A DNA stretch of 64,000 nt from Kappaphycus alvarezii (GCA_002205965.3 NADL03000590.1:1245001-1309000), one strand, 5' to 3'. Positions 23,078-34,322 are shown, counted from the stretch's first letter. Made by a program: numbers and translations. The notes: generated from the letters alone by a model not told the origin.

Positions 23078-23480
23078 CTGTGTCGCTCATGAGACACAGC
23101 AGAATCGCCTTTGTGATGTATAATGCTTTAATTATTATGTAGTGTCGCGAACCTAATGCATTTTTTGTATTGTTATATTACATAATAATAATAATTCGCT
23201 CTCGTAATGGCTGTGTGCCGACGACACAAACACATGTGTCGTGTAGGTGACACAGGTCCAATTTAACGTCCCCCCGCTTTGGAGCTGTGTCTCTTGTGCG
23301 ACACAGTACTCATCTTAAGTCTCGAATTGGCGATACATAGCTCGCTATATTAATCATTATTGGGTATTTTTGTCACCACATCGACACATTTCTCGTTTCA
23401 GTGACACACAGCTCGTCACGTACTTCATCGGTGGCCATATTTGTCACCCCCTAGACGCATGTGTCGATAGGGTGACACAC
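23078..23480. repeat. cluster of CTGTGTC-N8-GACACAG dyads
   Basis: Four dyads share their arms but not the eight bases between: 23,078-23,099 (arms exact), 23,234-23,255 (first base A), 23,285-23,306 (arms exact) and 23,459-23,480 (ATGTGTC with GACACAC). Single half-sites occur among them and up to 23,585. Constant arms, constant spacing and variable centres are what a symmetric DNA-binding protein would select. RNA hairpins are the alternative. Confidence 0.75.
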
Positions 23481-24778
23481 ATCTACGGCTTTGTCAATCA
23501 AGGCGTCCGCCTCAGCTCAATTAATCCTCTACTAATGTTGATTGTACATCATCTTTTGAAGATTGCCGTGCAATCGACACAGGTCCTCTGCTTCACCATA
23601 ACTTAATCGTACGCATACACTAGACAATTTTGATCCAGGGAATCAATGAACTAACCAAAACGAGTCTTTTAGAGCCGTTTGACACTATTCTATTCTGGTT
23701 GCCCCTCCCTACAGAACTGAAAATTCCATACAAGTCGTCTAGAAGCGGTTGCCGAAAACCTCTTATTTTAATTTTGTCATCCCTCTTTACAAAAGTTGAT
23801 CATACTGTGTTTCCAATAGCTCTATTGACATATAAATAGTCTTATAAATTGCAATAAATATGCATGTTGCTGTTGTACAACTTTTTCAAAGCTAGAACGT
23901 AAATCTTATATGAATACAGAACATAGTTTTGTTATTTGTTTGTCTTCTGCAGTGAAGACTCCCCTTGCTTAATATTTTGCTCTCTATTCCTCATTTTATC
24001 AGCTGTGATCCTATTACGTGATACGCTGCTGCCTTCATGCAGCCATTGTCTGTACTATTCCCTTAAAATCTTAAATTTTATTCTATCTGTCGTCCTTTCT
24101 ATTCCTTTAGAAATTCTGTATCACGATTTTCGGCCTACATAGGACTCTTTTTCTTTCCAAAGGGCTCTACTACCATATAATGGACAATAAAATAGAGCGT
24201 CGCAATTTTGAAATGATACGTAATCTATAGCGCTTTCACATAAATGAAAGACTTGTGCGTTAGCTATTGGAAGGCGCGGATAGTGAGGGGGACTGGAGAG
24301 GAGGAGATTAATAAAATGTTTATTTTATTGGTCCCTGACAGTTTTTTTCATATTTTTGCGGGATCTCCGCAAACGTCGTCGGTTAGAAACCCGTATATTC
24401 CGGCGAAGACCGCCCTGGTGGTGCGGAATATGCCGCCTTTATATTCTCGGATATGGAACGAACTCTAACCTCCCTCAACCGACCGTGACTTCGGACTCTG
24501 TTTTAAAGCATTCAAGAATAGAGCTCCCCGACGCGCTCGCTTCGCGTGAAAGTGACCTGGGGTTTGCAAATTGTGTTCATTCATTCGTGGGTGCTAAAGC
24601 AGGTTTTGAAAAGAAATACTGTACTTCATTCGTCTTTTTTGTGCAGTACATAGTATGATATGAGCTGAGGTAGCGAGGCTAAACGGGGAGGCAGGCGCAG
24701 TGAACGGATATAAAAAAAGCCCCCTGGACAGCAGCGCGGTCCCGTGCTTGATACTGTTAATTAGGACGATTGCCTTAT
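23481..24778. other. unassigned
   Basis: No gene is supported. The frame 24,244-24,468 and the overlapping one to 24,658 are open but have no recognisable content. A half-site of the 23.1-kb dyads (CGACACAGG) lies at 23,577. Confidence 0.4.
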
Positions 24779-24820
24779 ACGTTAGCTAAGTAGGCAGATA
24801 TCTACCTAACTAGCTAACGT
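24779..24820. repeat. 42-bp imperfect palindrome centred on GATATC
   Basis: The sequence begins and ends with ACGTTAGCTA and its reverse complement. Three pairs mismatch across 21. It directly precedes a GTAG-rich simple repeat. Confidence 0.7.
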
Positions 24821-24859
24821 AGTGTAGGCGGATAGGTACTAGGTACTGTAGGTAGTTAC

Positions 24860-24908
24860 TGTAGGTAGGTAGGTAGGTAAAGCAGGTAGGTAGGTACAGT
24901 AGGTAGGT
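24860..24908. repeat. GTAG/TAGG microsatellite
   Basis: Tetranucleotide repeats of GTAG type with single interruptions. Looser copies begin at about 24,830. Confidence 0.85.
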
Positions 24909-25320
24909 CGTTCTTCCTTCTTCCCTCATGGCCCGATCGGGTGGAGCCGGCAGCCTTATATCTACGTTCATGTGCTGGACATTAACAGTGCTGTACTGTA
25001 TAAAAGTGAAGGTTGTGGCACCACACGAGTCTCTCGTGACACTACAAAGGGTATGAGCCCTTTACGGAGGATTGTGCAATGTGGGACTAGAAGGGAAAGG
25101 ATAGTTGACTAGAGAGTAGTAAGAGGGTTAGAGGATAGGGAAGAGTAGCGAAGGATACCGGGAAAGTGCGTCGCACGGATTACTATGCAATTCCTCCTTG
25201 TCCCCCATCTACAAGACAGTACCGAGGGAGTCAAGGCATAAGTACTGAACGACGGCGCGAATGGGGCAACATTACAGCGCTGCACACAGCACGGTGATTT
25301 GAGCGCCGTACAGTGCAGGG

Positions 25321-25551
25321 TGTGAGCTCGACGTGTACAGTTGTACACGTGTGTGCTCTCTTTGTTTCTGTTCCACCAATTTGCAACGGACTTTTATTTT
25401 CTGGGGGTTATAAGAACTGGAGTGGTCTCGAGGGGAGGGAAGAGAAAAAAGGGAGGGAGCGGAGAAAAGAGGGGAAATCTGTTTTGTTGTGATTCGTCTC
25501 CACATTGCGTTTGGAAACGCTGAGAAAAGCGGACAAGTACAGCTGCTTTAA
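25321..25551 (+). repeat. 5' LTR of the gypsy element
   Basis: Starts TGTGAGCTCG. The right limit is set by comparison with the 3' copy, where the LTR ends in CA; here the last two bases are AA. It contains a short palindrome, GTGTACAGTTGTACAC, near its left end. Confidence 0.88.
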
Positions 25552-25552
25552 T

Positions 25553-25569
25553 TGGTACTTCTGTCGAGG
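25553..25569 (+). promoter_or_regulatory. probable tRNA primer binding site
   Basis: TGGTACTTCTGTCGAGG begins one base after the 5' LTR. The TGG start is what pairing with the universal CCA end of a tRNA requires. The tRNA cannot be named from this sequence alone. Confidence 0.6.
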
Positions 25570-25602
25570 GTCGATTTTGCGGAGGTCTCGATTCCAACTA
25601 GG

Positions 25603-26510
25603 ATGAGTGAAAGCACCCTGGTATTCGATGGGTCAAATAGGCCTGACATCGACTACTTTCTGTTTTACTTCGAGAACGTGGTGAGAGAAGAGGGATCTCT
25701 GGAAGAGAAGGCTCGTCCTCTTATCAAATACCTTCGAGGAGATGCGTTCCAGTTCTTCTACAAGAATTTCACCGAAGGGGGAGGCTGACAAAAGAAGGAA
25801 AATAATACGACAGAATTCGAGTGGCATTGAAGAATGAGTATCAGACGAAAGAGGACCCACGTTTCGCAGTTGAGAAGGCTCTTTCATTGCGTTTCAAAGG
25901 AGGAAACATTGCCGAGTTTGTCAAGAAAGCCGATGAGGCTTATGAAGCCGCTGGGTTTTCGGAAGATCAGAAGTTCTTCTTCCTTAACAAGGCTACCGTT
26001 GTGGATAAAATTTTGCGTTCGTTTGTGGTTTTGCATGCACCCGTGTCGTTTTCAGAGCTCGTACTAGCGTTGAAGCAGTATCAGGAGTCAGGTGACCGTT
26101 TCGGGCAAGCACTTCCATCTCTAGCGCTGAAGCACGTCTTGCTTCGTGACCCTGTCATAACAGGGGAAGTGCGGAATTTTGAGAGGACGAATGAGGAGGA
26201 CAAGATTGATGTCTTAGCCTCTCAACAAGCAAAATTGTCTCTACTTGTGAAAAAGAGCGGGTCGAGCGCAGGAAGCTCCATAGGACAGAGTAATGCTAAC
26301 CGCTTCGGTGCTGGAATAGGAAGCGAGATTCCTCGTTGCGGCTACTGTGGCAAAACCGGTCATGATGAGAGAAGTTGTTGGAGGAAGGATCGAGAACACC
26401 GTCGTTCAAAGACGTGCAAGTATTGCGGCAAGAGTGGGCATGATGAGGACGATTTTGGGGTAAAAAGAGGAGTGAGGAAGCCCAAAGGTCAAGGAAGATG
26501 GAACGGTTGA
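25603..26510 (+). pseudogene. gypsy gag, nucleocapsid with two zinc knuckles
   Basis: ATG 25,603 opens the capsid part (VFDGSNRPDIDYFLFYFENV), which stops at a TGA at 25,786-25,788. The frame resumes from about 25,815 and runs to 26,510. It holds the helical capsid region (EDPRFAVEKALSLRF, then FVKKADEAYEAAGF) and two knuckles: CGYCGKTGHDERSC from about 26,337 (complete CCHC) and CKYCGKSGHDEDDF from about 26,414, in which the last Cys is Phe. Gag would form the particle and bind the RNA. One frameshift with stop and one knuckle substitution make it defective. Confidence 0.8.
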
Positions 26511-26610
26511 ATGTTACGGTCATACACGAAGACGAGTCGGTTGCCGCCGTCCGTAGGGAAAGGGATGGTGAGCCGTTGACGAAGAGACCGATGACCGACC
26601 GGGGGATCCG

Positions 26611-27929
26611 ATGGGGATCAGCAGAATCATCAAAGTGCCAAGACAGGACCCCGCCATGAAGGAGCCCAAGAATAATGCCAAGAAAAGAAGGGCCAAGAAG
26701 AAAACCGGTAAGGGCAGTGGTAGCAAGAGTCTGGAGGGCTTCATGGAGAGGTACGATGTGGAAGCAGGCTTTGTCCAAGCGAATGCGGGAGTATCATTTG
26801 GACAGATCCTCAGAAGTGACCTGAGGGATGCCGACAAGGTTCTGCGAAAGTTGTTGAAGTCCAGAGATGGAAGAGTATCCGTTGTGAATGAGCTGTTGGA
26901 GGAGATTTCTGATGAAGAGGGAGTCCTTCCTGGCCAAGGTGTAAATCATGAAATCCTAGGTGCGGGCCACACTGCAGGCCCTTCTAATCGTAGGAGCAGG
27001 GCTTATCTTGCTACCAGCGAGACGGGAGGGCGAAGATTGCGCATGGTATCCGTGAAAATGTACGTAAGTCAATTCAAGGCTCTCTTGGATACTGGGGCAT
27101 TATCTAACATCATGTCGCGTAATTTGTGTGAAGAACTTCACCTGAATCCGACTGAGACTGCGTGGCGGATCAAAGTTGCGAATGGGCGATGGCAAGGGTC
27201 CTCGGTGAGGTCAGCTGGGCTCCGGTCACTTTTGATACGTTGGCAGTCCCGCTCTCATTCCTAGTCTTAGATGATTCTCCTTTTGACCTGATCATTGGAA
27301 CCTCCGCCATGGAGGCCCTGGGTGCGCGCATTGATTTGCCGCGGCTGTCGGTAACGTTCAACGTTGATGGCGAGGGAGGAATCTCGGTCACACTGCCGTT
27401 GCATGCTGAAGGGGTTGACGAAGTGGGTGACGAGGAAGCAGAATTCACAACATCCTCAGAAGATGAGAGACACACGGATGATGAACGCACCCAGGACGAA
27501 GACGAGTCGAGTGACGAGGAGAATGGTCCGAATAGGACGGTCGAAAAGGATGGCTCTAGCCACAATGGGCAAGAAGAAAGGGGCCGCGGCGTTTCCGAAG
27601 ATGGCAGTGCAGGGAGTCGTCGTGTCGGTCAGGGAGCTCTTGTTACAGCGATTACGTCTGATGAAGAAGACTCAGATGATGAGTGCGTGATATGCGTGAA
27701 GGAAATCGGTGCTGAGGAAGCGCAAGAGTCCGAACGAGAAATTGTTGAGAGTAAAGGAGGCGAAGGACACGAAGAGCGAGGGGCACGGAATGGAGCCCGA
27801 GAGAGGCTACAGGACATTGAGGAATTCGCTGATCTCGATGATGAGAAAGCCGGAGTGCTCGCGCGTGCTCTGTCCTCGATGCCGGAGAGAGAGCAGAGGG
27901 AAGTGACAAGGATGCTCCTGGAGGAGTAG
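26611..27929 (+). pseudogene. gypsy protease with acidic linker, frameshifted
   Basis: The first frame (26,611-27,264) starts with a Lys-rich linker and reaches the aspartic protease active site ALLDTGALSNIMS (Asp codon at 27,088). A frameshift at about 27,190-27,230 moves the second half, with SPFDLIIGTSAMEALGARI (flap and I-I-G-x-x-x-L-E-x-x-G type block), into another frame. From about 27,400 a very acidic segment (TSSEDERHTDDERTQDEDES) links to the reverse transcriptase and ends at a TAG at 27,927. Retropepsins act as dimers and cut the Gag-Pol chain. The active-site triad is intact but the chain is not. Confidence 0.8.
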
Positions 27930-27956
27930 AAGGTTGTCGCGTGGAGCGTGCACGAC

Positions 27957-29262
27957 ATGACTCCCGGAAAGGTCCCATTCACGCATTCCTTTGAGCTCGA
28001 TGATGAGTCGCCGATTTGTGAGCCAGTGCGGCGGGTTCCACCAAAGTATAACCAAGTCATCCGGGAAGAAGTAAGTCGAATGTTGGACGCTGGTATCATC
28101 CGGCCCTCTCAGTCACCATGGGGTTTGGTGTTGTGATAGCGAAGAAGAAGGGAGATGAGCATCGCTTCTGCGTGGATTTTCGTCCGTTGAACCGCAGGAT
28201 GAAGGCCGATAAATGGCCGATACCAAATATAGAGGAGTTGATTGACGAGATGCAGGGGTGCTCGCTTTTCACCATGCTTGACTTGTTCACAGGTTATTGG
28301 AACATCCGGTTCGATGAATCCGTGCAATAAATGACGACCTTCAGATGCAAGTATGGGGCTTACTGTTCTGTAGTGATGCCATTCGGGGTGAAGAATGGAA
28401 CTGCTTGTTTCCAGAGGGTGGCCACAATTTTGTTTGGGGACCTTCCATTCGTTATTGTGTACGTAGATGACATTTTAGTTAAGTCCAAGACGTTGGAAGA
28501 GCATGTAAATCACATAAGGGTGATGCTTAGCCGTTTGAGGAGGGTTGGATTGAAATTGAAGTTGAAGAAATGCGGCTTCGGAGCGAGGGAAGTCGAGATG
28601 TTAGGCCACTTGGTTAGCGGGTCGAGCGTACGCACCGACCCAAGCAAGATTGCGGCGATATCGAATGCGCCGAGCCCGAAGTCGAAGAACGAATTAAGGT
28701 CGTTCTTGGGAATGACTTCGTATTACAGAAGATTCATTAGAGGGTTCGCACACATTGCGTCCCCTCTTCATGAGCTGACAGGTCCCAAGGAGGAGTTTGC
28801 GTGGTCTGATGTTACCGAGAAGGCCTTCGTGGAGCTCAAGAAAGTTATGACGTCGCCCCTGTCCTCATGCTACCTGGTCCCGAGAAGCCATTCGTAGTTT
28901 ACACGGATGCTTCAAAAGCGGCGGTGGGTGCGGTCTTGATCCAGAAAAATGAGCAGGGGCGTGAGCATCCGATCCAGTTTGCAAGCAGAACATTACAAGG
29001 GCCAGAGAGGAATTAAAGCACATTTGAGCGGGAAGCGGTAGCTTTCATAGTTGGTTTGAAGAAGTTCCGTCCCTACCTACTTGGCTCCCCGTTCGTTCTT
29101 TTCTCTGATCATCAAGCCCTGCGATCAACGTTCTCCTAAAAGGATTTGCACGGGAGGTTGGAGAGGTGGCTAGACGCGATGGCTGAATTTGAGTTCGAGG
29201 TTCGTTACCGTCCCGGGGCGCAGAATGCAACTGCAGATTTTCTGTCGAGGTCAGAAGCGTGA
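27957..29262 (+). pseudogene. gypsy reverse transcriptase and RNase H, interrupted
   Basis: The frame begins with the MTPGKVPFTHSFELDD segment that precedes gypsy RT. After a frameshift near 28,125 it gives IAKKKGDEHRFCVDFRPLN and CSLFTMLDLFTGYWNI (motif A, with the first catalytic Asp). A TAA at 28,328 interrupts it. It then continues with VMPFGVKNGTACFQR and the catalytic YVDD (28,460-28,471), LGHLVSG and SFLGMTSYYRRFI. RNase H follows after a frameshift near 28,880 with VYTDASKAAVGAVL, STFEREAVAF and RYRPGAQNATADFLSR, interrupted by stops at about 29,014 and 29,138. All catalytic residues I can check are present, so the loss lies in reading frame only. Confidence 0.87.
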
Positions 29263-30566
29263 GATGTGGGGGAGGAGGCGGACTTGTCACAGGAGCTCGA
29301 AGATTACCTGAAGGGGGAGAGATCGTGGCCACATTGGATGTCACAGAACAAGGGGGTACGTTTGAAGACAGCTTGGAAGCCGTGCGGAGATTCCTCAATA
29401 TAGGAGGGGGAACAGTCTCGTCAAAAAGACATAGGCGTCAGGCCAAGGCCTTTTTAGTCTCTCGCTCCGTCTTGTTTCCAAGGACAAGGAATGGCCTGCG
29501 AGTCGTCCCTCCGATAGAAGCCCGCAGGAAGATATTGGAAGTAGCCCACGATTTGGCTGGTCATTGGGATGTTGGAGTGACGAAGCAATTCGTACGGGAT
29601 AGGTTCTGGTGGCCAACGGTGGTCCCAGATGTTACCCACTTCGTTCGGTCCTGTAACGAGTGCCAAAAGGCCGCTCCCGCAAAAAAATACATGACCCGCT
29701 TGCGGCAACCAGTGACAAGCTTGTTAGAAGTATTTTTCCCTCGACTTTGCTGGTCCATTCAAGGAAACGAGAAGCGGGAATAGATTCCTACTCATCGGTG
29801 TAGAACACCTCATCAGCTGGCCAGTAGTGCGGGCGACGAGGCATGAGACTTGTGAGGAAGCTTTGGCGTTCATGGAGAGGGAGATAGTTTCAGTGTTCGG
29901 GAGTCCGCGTACCATCGTAACAGATAGTGGCCCGTCTTTCACAGCAACTGCCTTTGGGAACTTTTTGAAAGAGAATGGAATTGCCTGGAAGCCTGTAAGT
30001 GCTTACGCACCACAGGCGAACGGGAGGGCGGAGAGGATGGTCGGGACGATGAAGAGGGCAATTGCCAAGGTGGCGTGGACAACCGGTCGCGACTGGGATG
30101 AGGAAATCCCTAAGATAATAGCGGCATACCGAGCTAGGAAGGGAAGGGACGGGTTGTCCCCGTTCTATTTAATGTTTGGAAAGGAGCCCAGGTGGAGGTT
30201 GAATGATGTTCCAATGTTAGACGACGGTCCGGGAACCGGAGGAGCAGAAACAAGGGTATTCGAGTTGGTGGAGGTCATTGGGGCAGATTCGGGCGAGAAA
30301 AGATGGAGCAGAATGGGAACGAGCCCCTTTCACACAACCAGTTCTGCGGGGGCGATTACGTCTTGCTGCGGCAAACGACACAGAAGGTGGGTTTGGAGCC
30401 CAGATATCTAGGCCAGTCCACAATCGCAAAAGCAACGCATCCGACGTATTACTTGAGTGGTGATGGGCGTAAAAAAAACAGGCGCAGGATACATGCTCGG
30501 AGATTGAAATTGTATGTGCGAAAAGTGACGTTGTTGATGGTGCCAGGGTTAGTAAGCAGTCTGTAA
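29259..30566 (+). pseudogene. gypsy integrase, interrupted
   Basis: The N-terminal His2-Cys2 finger lies in HDLAGHWDVGVTKQF and CNECQK (about 29,548-29,670). The core shows DFAGPFKE with the first Asp (about 29,735), VTDSGPSFTATAF with the second Asp (about 29,920) and QANGRAERMVG with the catalytic Glu (about 30,020-30,045). A frameshift at about 29,730 and another near 30,300 break the chain. The end (FCGGDYVLLRQ, then RRRIHARRLKLYV) is the usual C-terminal domain without a chromodomain. Integrase would insert the cDNA and make the 5-bp duplication seen at this element. Confidence 0.85.
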
Positions 30567-31134
30567 CAGCTACTGTGGCGCTGTCTGATGAGAAAAGCAT
30601 GTGACGGGAGCGATGTCTAGCCGTCGCATGACATACAGTTACGCGGCTGCGGCGGTCAGTTGGTGCGGGAACCAAAGGTGTGAGTGACGGAGGAAGGTGA
30701 CGTCGCGAGCGAGGCCGATGTGAGCGTAGTTGGGAGGTTGTCGAGGTTGGGTTGGGAGGAGAGGGGCCGGGAGTGGGGAAGGACCGGAGCGTAACTGGGA
30801 GGACAGGGTTGGAAAAACTTGAGACGGGGGGAAGGGAAGCGAAGTCGGTTTAATGGAGCACCTTGGTTTCTCCGAGGTTCGGGTTGAAATTTATTGTGGA
30901 GTTTTTCTGGGCAGTCTCAAAATTGATGCGGACAAGTAATACATCTAAGGGATGATTTGGTTGCTGCTGACTGGCTCGGGAGGCCCACTGAAATCTTGGC
31001 ACGTTGCGAAAGATGCGGGAGGGGCCCCCGGCCCCCCCCCGAAAGGGGAAGGCTCCCTTCCGCCCGCACCCCCATCTGAAAGTACGAAGGGAACGTCCCC
31101 AACGCCAACATGTTAACTCCCCTACCCAACCATT

Positions 31135-31271
31135 TGGCTGAGCGGATATCTGAAGAGGCGGCATTCTCGATAATTGTGGTATTTATACCAGACAGGTGAG
31201 GAAGGGTCGGTCGCTGATGCCACAAAGTTACTACGCCGGTTCGAATTCCGATGGGTGCTCTTGATTTTTTT
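31135..31271 (+). promoter_or_regulatory. tRNA-like internal Pol III boxes A and B with T-run
   Basis: TGGCTGAGCGG (31,135-31,145) fits the box A consensus, GGTTCGAATTC (31,238-31,248) fits box B at ten of eleven positions, and seven T residues at 31,265-31,271 would end Pol III transcription. The seven bases before box A can pair with GATGGGT after box B except for one mismatch and one wobble, so a decayed tRNA or tRNA-derived insertion is likely. The distance between boxes is longer than in an ordinary tRNA. Confidence 0.4.
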
Positions 31272-31367
31272 GGGCATGTTATACATATATATATATTTTT
31301 TTGTTTGTGTGTTTGATTTGGTTGTTTTGATTGCTGTGAGGGCACAGCATTTTCTAATCAGGGGTGA

Positions 31368-31597
31368 TGTGAGCTCGACGTGTACAGTTGTACACGTGTG
31401 TGCTCTCTTTGTTTCTGTTCCACCAATTTGCAACGGACTTTTATTTGCTGGGGTTATAAGAACTGGAGTGGTCTCGAGGGGAGGGAAGAGAAAAAAGGGA
31501 GGGAGCGGAGAAAAGAGGGGAAATCTGTTTTGTTGTGATTCGTCTCCACATTGCGTCTGGGAACGCTGAGAAAAGCGGACAAGTACAGCTGCTTTCA
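31368..31597 (+). repeat. 3' LTR of the gypsy element
   Basis: Same order of words as the 5' LTR. Starts TGTGAGCTCG, ends CTTTCA, followed by the target duplicate CAGGG. Confidence 0.9.
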
Positions 31598-31602
31598 CAG
31601 GG

Positions 31603-32981
31603 CTGTCAACACAGGCAGCTACTTTATTACCGGTCGCATTATTCAGTTGTTAAATCGTTCAGATTGCGAATCATGTGGTGTAATTCACCTACTGTACATG
31701 GGGGTACGATAAAGCACTGTGGTATTTGATTGGCTTCTTCGGTCTGGAAGGGTGGATACTGATTCAGCACAAGTGCTGAGCTTCGGTCCTGTCTCGTCCC
31801 TCTGCAATCTTTACTCGGGTTCCATCGCTCGTTTCGCTTATGTAGGGAGACTAATTGCCCCCTATCTCGCTATCACTATCAGTTTTCAGATGCATGGTGG
31901 CATTCTTTCCGCTTCTCGCATTGGTATGGAACCTTCCATAGTAGATCATAGCAATTAAGACTGCAGTGGTCTCGTCGCTCATTATTCGTGAGTACTTTTG
32001 TTCCTTCACATGCATTTTTCACAGCATTCACATTTCCGTGAAGTACGGCATTCAACACCCTGCAGCAGATGTGGATCTAATAGCATGATTCTTCACCTAG
32101 CCCTAGTGTGAGATATTAACATTTTCCATGGCTGCTCAGGCCTCCAAGCAACAGCTTTCATTTCGTGATCCACCCTTCTTGTATCCAGACATACACCACA
32201 GAGGTGGTATCTTCCAGCACCCTGCAGCGGGTGTGGAACTAATAGCAATCTGGTGAAACACAGCGTTCAGGAATTCAATACTTAATGCAATAAAATATAA
32301 TACATCAAGGGGGGAAATTGAAGTGTTTAAATGATATAAAAATAGGTTAGCCTATGTTCCAAAACGCATCAAATAATTGGTACAAGTGGTCGGCATGGGG
32401 GAACCGAGAGTGCATACCAAACACAATTCATGAACGTGCATTTGTAGCTGAAGCATAATTATTCTCAGCTGCTCCGGAAGGTCCCATATTCTGCTTTGTC
32501 GGACCATTCAGCTGCTTGTACAGTCGGCGTGTAAAGTCTCATTCCCACAACAGTACTGTAATGTACAATAATACTTCCATTTGTCGACGTACTTGTAAGA
32601 ATAGGGTATATTCATCGGACATTCCAAGTCAACTTCGTCGTGGCCCGCGATTGGACACGACCGTTCGTACTGTATTCACTGTATAACAGTACGGTAACAT
32701 TGCTTTTGACTGCCTACTAGGATCACCTTCTGAGACAACATCGAAGGTCATAGAGAAGTACGCGGCAGCTATCGCGTCGCGCAGCGGCTGTTGTACGGGA
32801 GAGTGAAGACTCTTCTGTACCAGAGACTCAGCTACGCTATTTGGTCCACTAAAGTACGCGAAATTCACATAAGTACAGGCAAAAAATTGTTAGTGTTTGT
32901 GCCATGATGCTCATTCTAGGGATAAGTAGCCATCTCTCAAAACTAAGATTCACCTCCAATTCAGACCTGTGATTTATGTCC
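31603..32981. other. unassigned, with a 30-base direct repeat
   Basis: No gene is supported. A segment reading CACCCTGCAGCAGATGTGGA and on to CTAATAGCA occurs at about 32,055-32,084 and again, with a few changes, at about 32,218-32,246. Confidence 0.5.
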
Positions 32982-32983
32982 TA

Positions 32984-34211
32984 CAGTACTAAACACTAAG
33001 AGAGAAAAGTTTAAATTTTAGAGGGAAACCCGATAAAGACGAGATAATGTATATGACTCAAACACCTTATGGGTGACCTCTCGCCAACTCTCCAACCCAG
33101 TGTAGTATTTAAACATCACTTCTGCTTAGAATAAATGACGACGTTCCCCTTGGAGCCATAAAGACTGTCAAAAATGGCCAGGGGTTCAGCACTTTCAGAT
33201 TTTGCAAAAGGCCAAATTGATGCCTACTCTGAAAAAAAATATCATTGCGGGCATTTGAAGCGGCAATTAATAGCTACAAAGGTGCAGTGCGGAGCTATTT
33301 GAGCTGTAAAAAGTTTCCAAAACCTGCCAAAATAATACAAAAGTTGCGCAAAATATCTGAATCTTACCACCTTCGTCTGATTCGCACAGCCTCGAAGGGG
33401 GAAAATAGCGTAAGGGAGCTTGAAAACGAAATAGGGTTGGACATTTCTGTGCGCTTCATACAGCAGCTTCTTTCTTCTTGTGAAAATTTAAAGTACCAGC
33501 GTATGAAAAGAGCTCAATTTACGCTTGTAAGGCATTAAGTTGTTCGGCTGTCTTTTTAAAAAATTCATCTATCATGGGGGATGAGTCAGTGCAAAAATGT
33601 TATATTCAGCGACGAGAAGAAGTTCAACTTAGACGGCCCCGATGGCTTTGCAAGTTATTGGCATGGTATTCGTAGGGCAAAGAGGATTTTTCTCGCCGAC
33701 AAATAGGTGTTGGTTCGCTGATGCTGTGGGGGTCAATTTTTCATCAAAGACTTTCAAATTTAGGCATTGTAAACGGTAAGATGAACTCTGAAATGTAATG
33801 AGATCTAATGGTGCAAGAACTGAAGCGTTTCGCTGCTGTTTACCCAATCGAAAATTGGGTTTTTCAGCAAAGCAATGCCGCTGTTCACACCCCAAAGTAT
33901 ACTTTGAAGTGGCTAGAAGACAACTACATCTCTGTTTTACCCTGGCCTGCGAGGAGTCCTGATCTCGACATAATTGAGAACTTATGGTTCATATTAGCGC
34001 GGTGTGTTTATGGTGGTTTGCGGCAGTTTAAGTCACTGTAAGAGCTTTATCTGGCCGTGGATGAGGCGTGGGCTGGAATTGCACAGCAAAATATTCAATA
34101 TCTGTATTCATCCATCCTGAAGCGCTTAATTGATGTGGTAGAGAGAAAGGGAGGGGCTAATAAGAACTGGCTAAATTAAAGAAGGTTGCAAAGCGCCATA
34201 CTTTAGTACTG
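32984..34211 (+). mobile_element. Tc1/mariner element with short inverted ends
   Basis: CAGTACTAAA at 32,984-32,993 is matched by its reverse complement TTTAGTACTG at 34,202-34,211, and each end is flanked by TA (32,982-32,983 and 34,212-34,213), the target these elements duplicate. The 1,228-bp length is normal for the family and the transposase inside runs from left to right. Confidence 0.82.
33174..34180 (+). pseudogene. Tc1/mariner transposase pseudogene
   Basis: ATG 33,174 starts MARGSALSDFAKGQIDAYSE (helix-turn-helix 1). A frameshift at the A-run near 33,235 moves the second helical domain to the frame 33,245-33,538, which includes ENSVRELENEIGLD. The catalytic part follows in pieces: FSDEKKFNLDGPDGFASYW (first Asp, about 33,600-33,655), and at 33,808-34,041 FQQSNAAVHTPKYT, where the family has Q-D-N, so the second catalytic Asp is Ser. 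Then come LPWPARSPDLDIIENLW with the third acidic residue and a normal C-terminus. Frameshifts, stops and the lost Asp make it inactive. Confidence 0.8.
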
Positions 34212-34322
34212 TATAGACGTGAAATGGTTCATATTCTATTTCGCGTAGATATAGAATTTCGCATTGATTTCGAGCTTTTCTGAGCAGCCAGTACGAGGCT
34301 TGAATGATATAGTACTCGTAAA

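Larger units (their letters stand above)
25321..31597 (+). mobile_element. gypsy (Ty3-type) LTR retrotransposon, full length, defective
   Basis: Two LTRs of 231 and 230 bases in direct orientation enclose gag, protease, reverse transcriptase, RNase H and integrase in that order, which is the gypsy arrangement. The element is flanked by an exact 5-bp target duplication, CAGGG (25,316-25,320 and 31,598-31,602). The LTRs differ at only a handful of positions, yet the coding part has several stops and frameshifts. The internal 3' region after integrase (30,570-31,367) has no protein but contains Pol III-like boxes and a C-rich run at about 31,021-31,040. Confidence 0.93.

Noticed and set aside
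31128-31258. Functional tRNA gene
   Set aside because: Box B has an extra base in the T-loop, the acceptor stem has a mismatch, and the body is too long without an unproven intron. It is kept only as a Pol III-like signal.
25321-31597. RIP-type C-to-T mutation as the cause of decay
   Set aside because: Several stops in the gypsy element are not C-to-T changes, and frameshifts are common.
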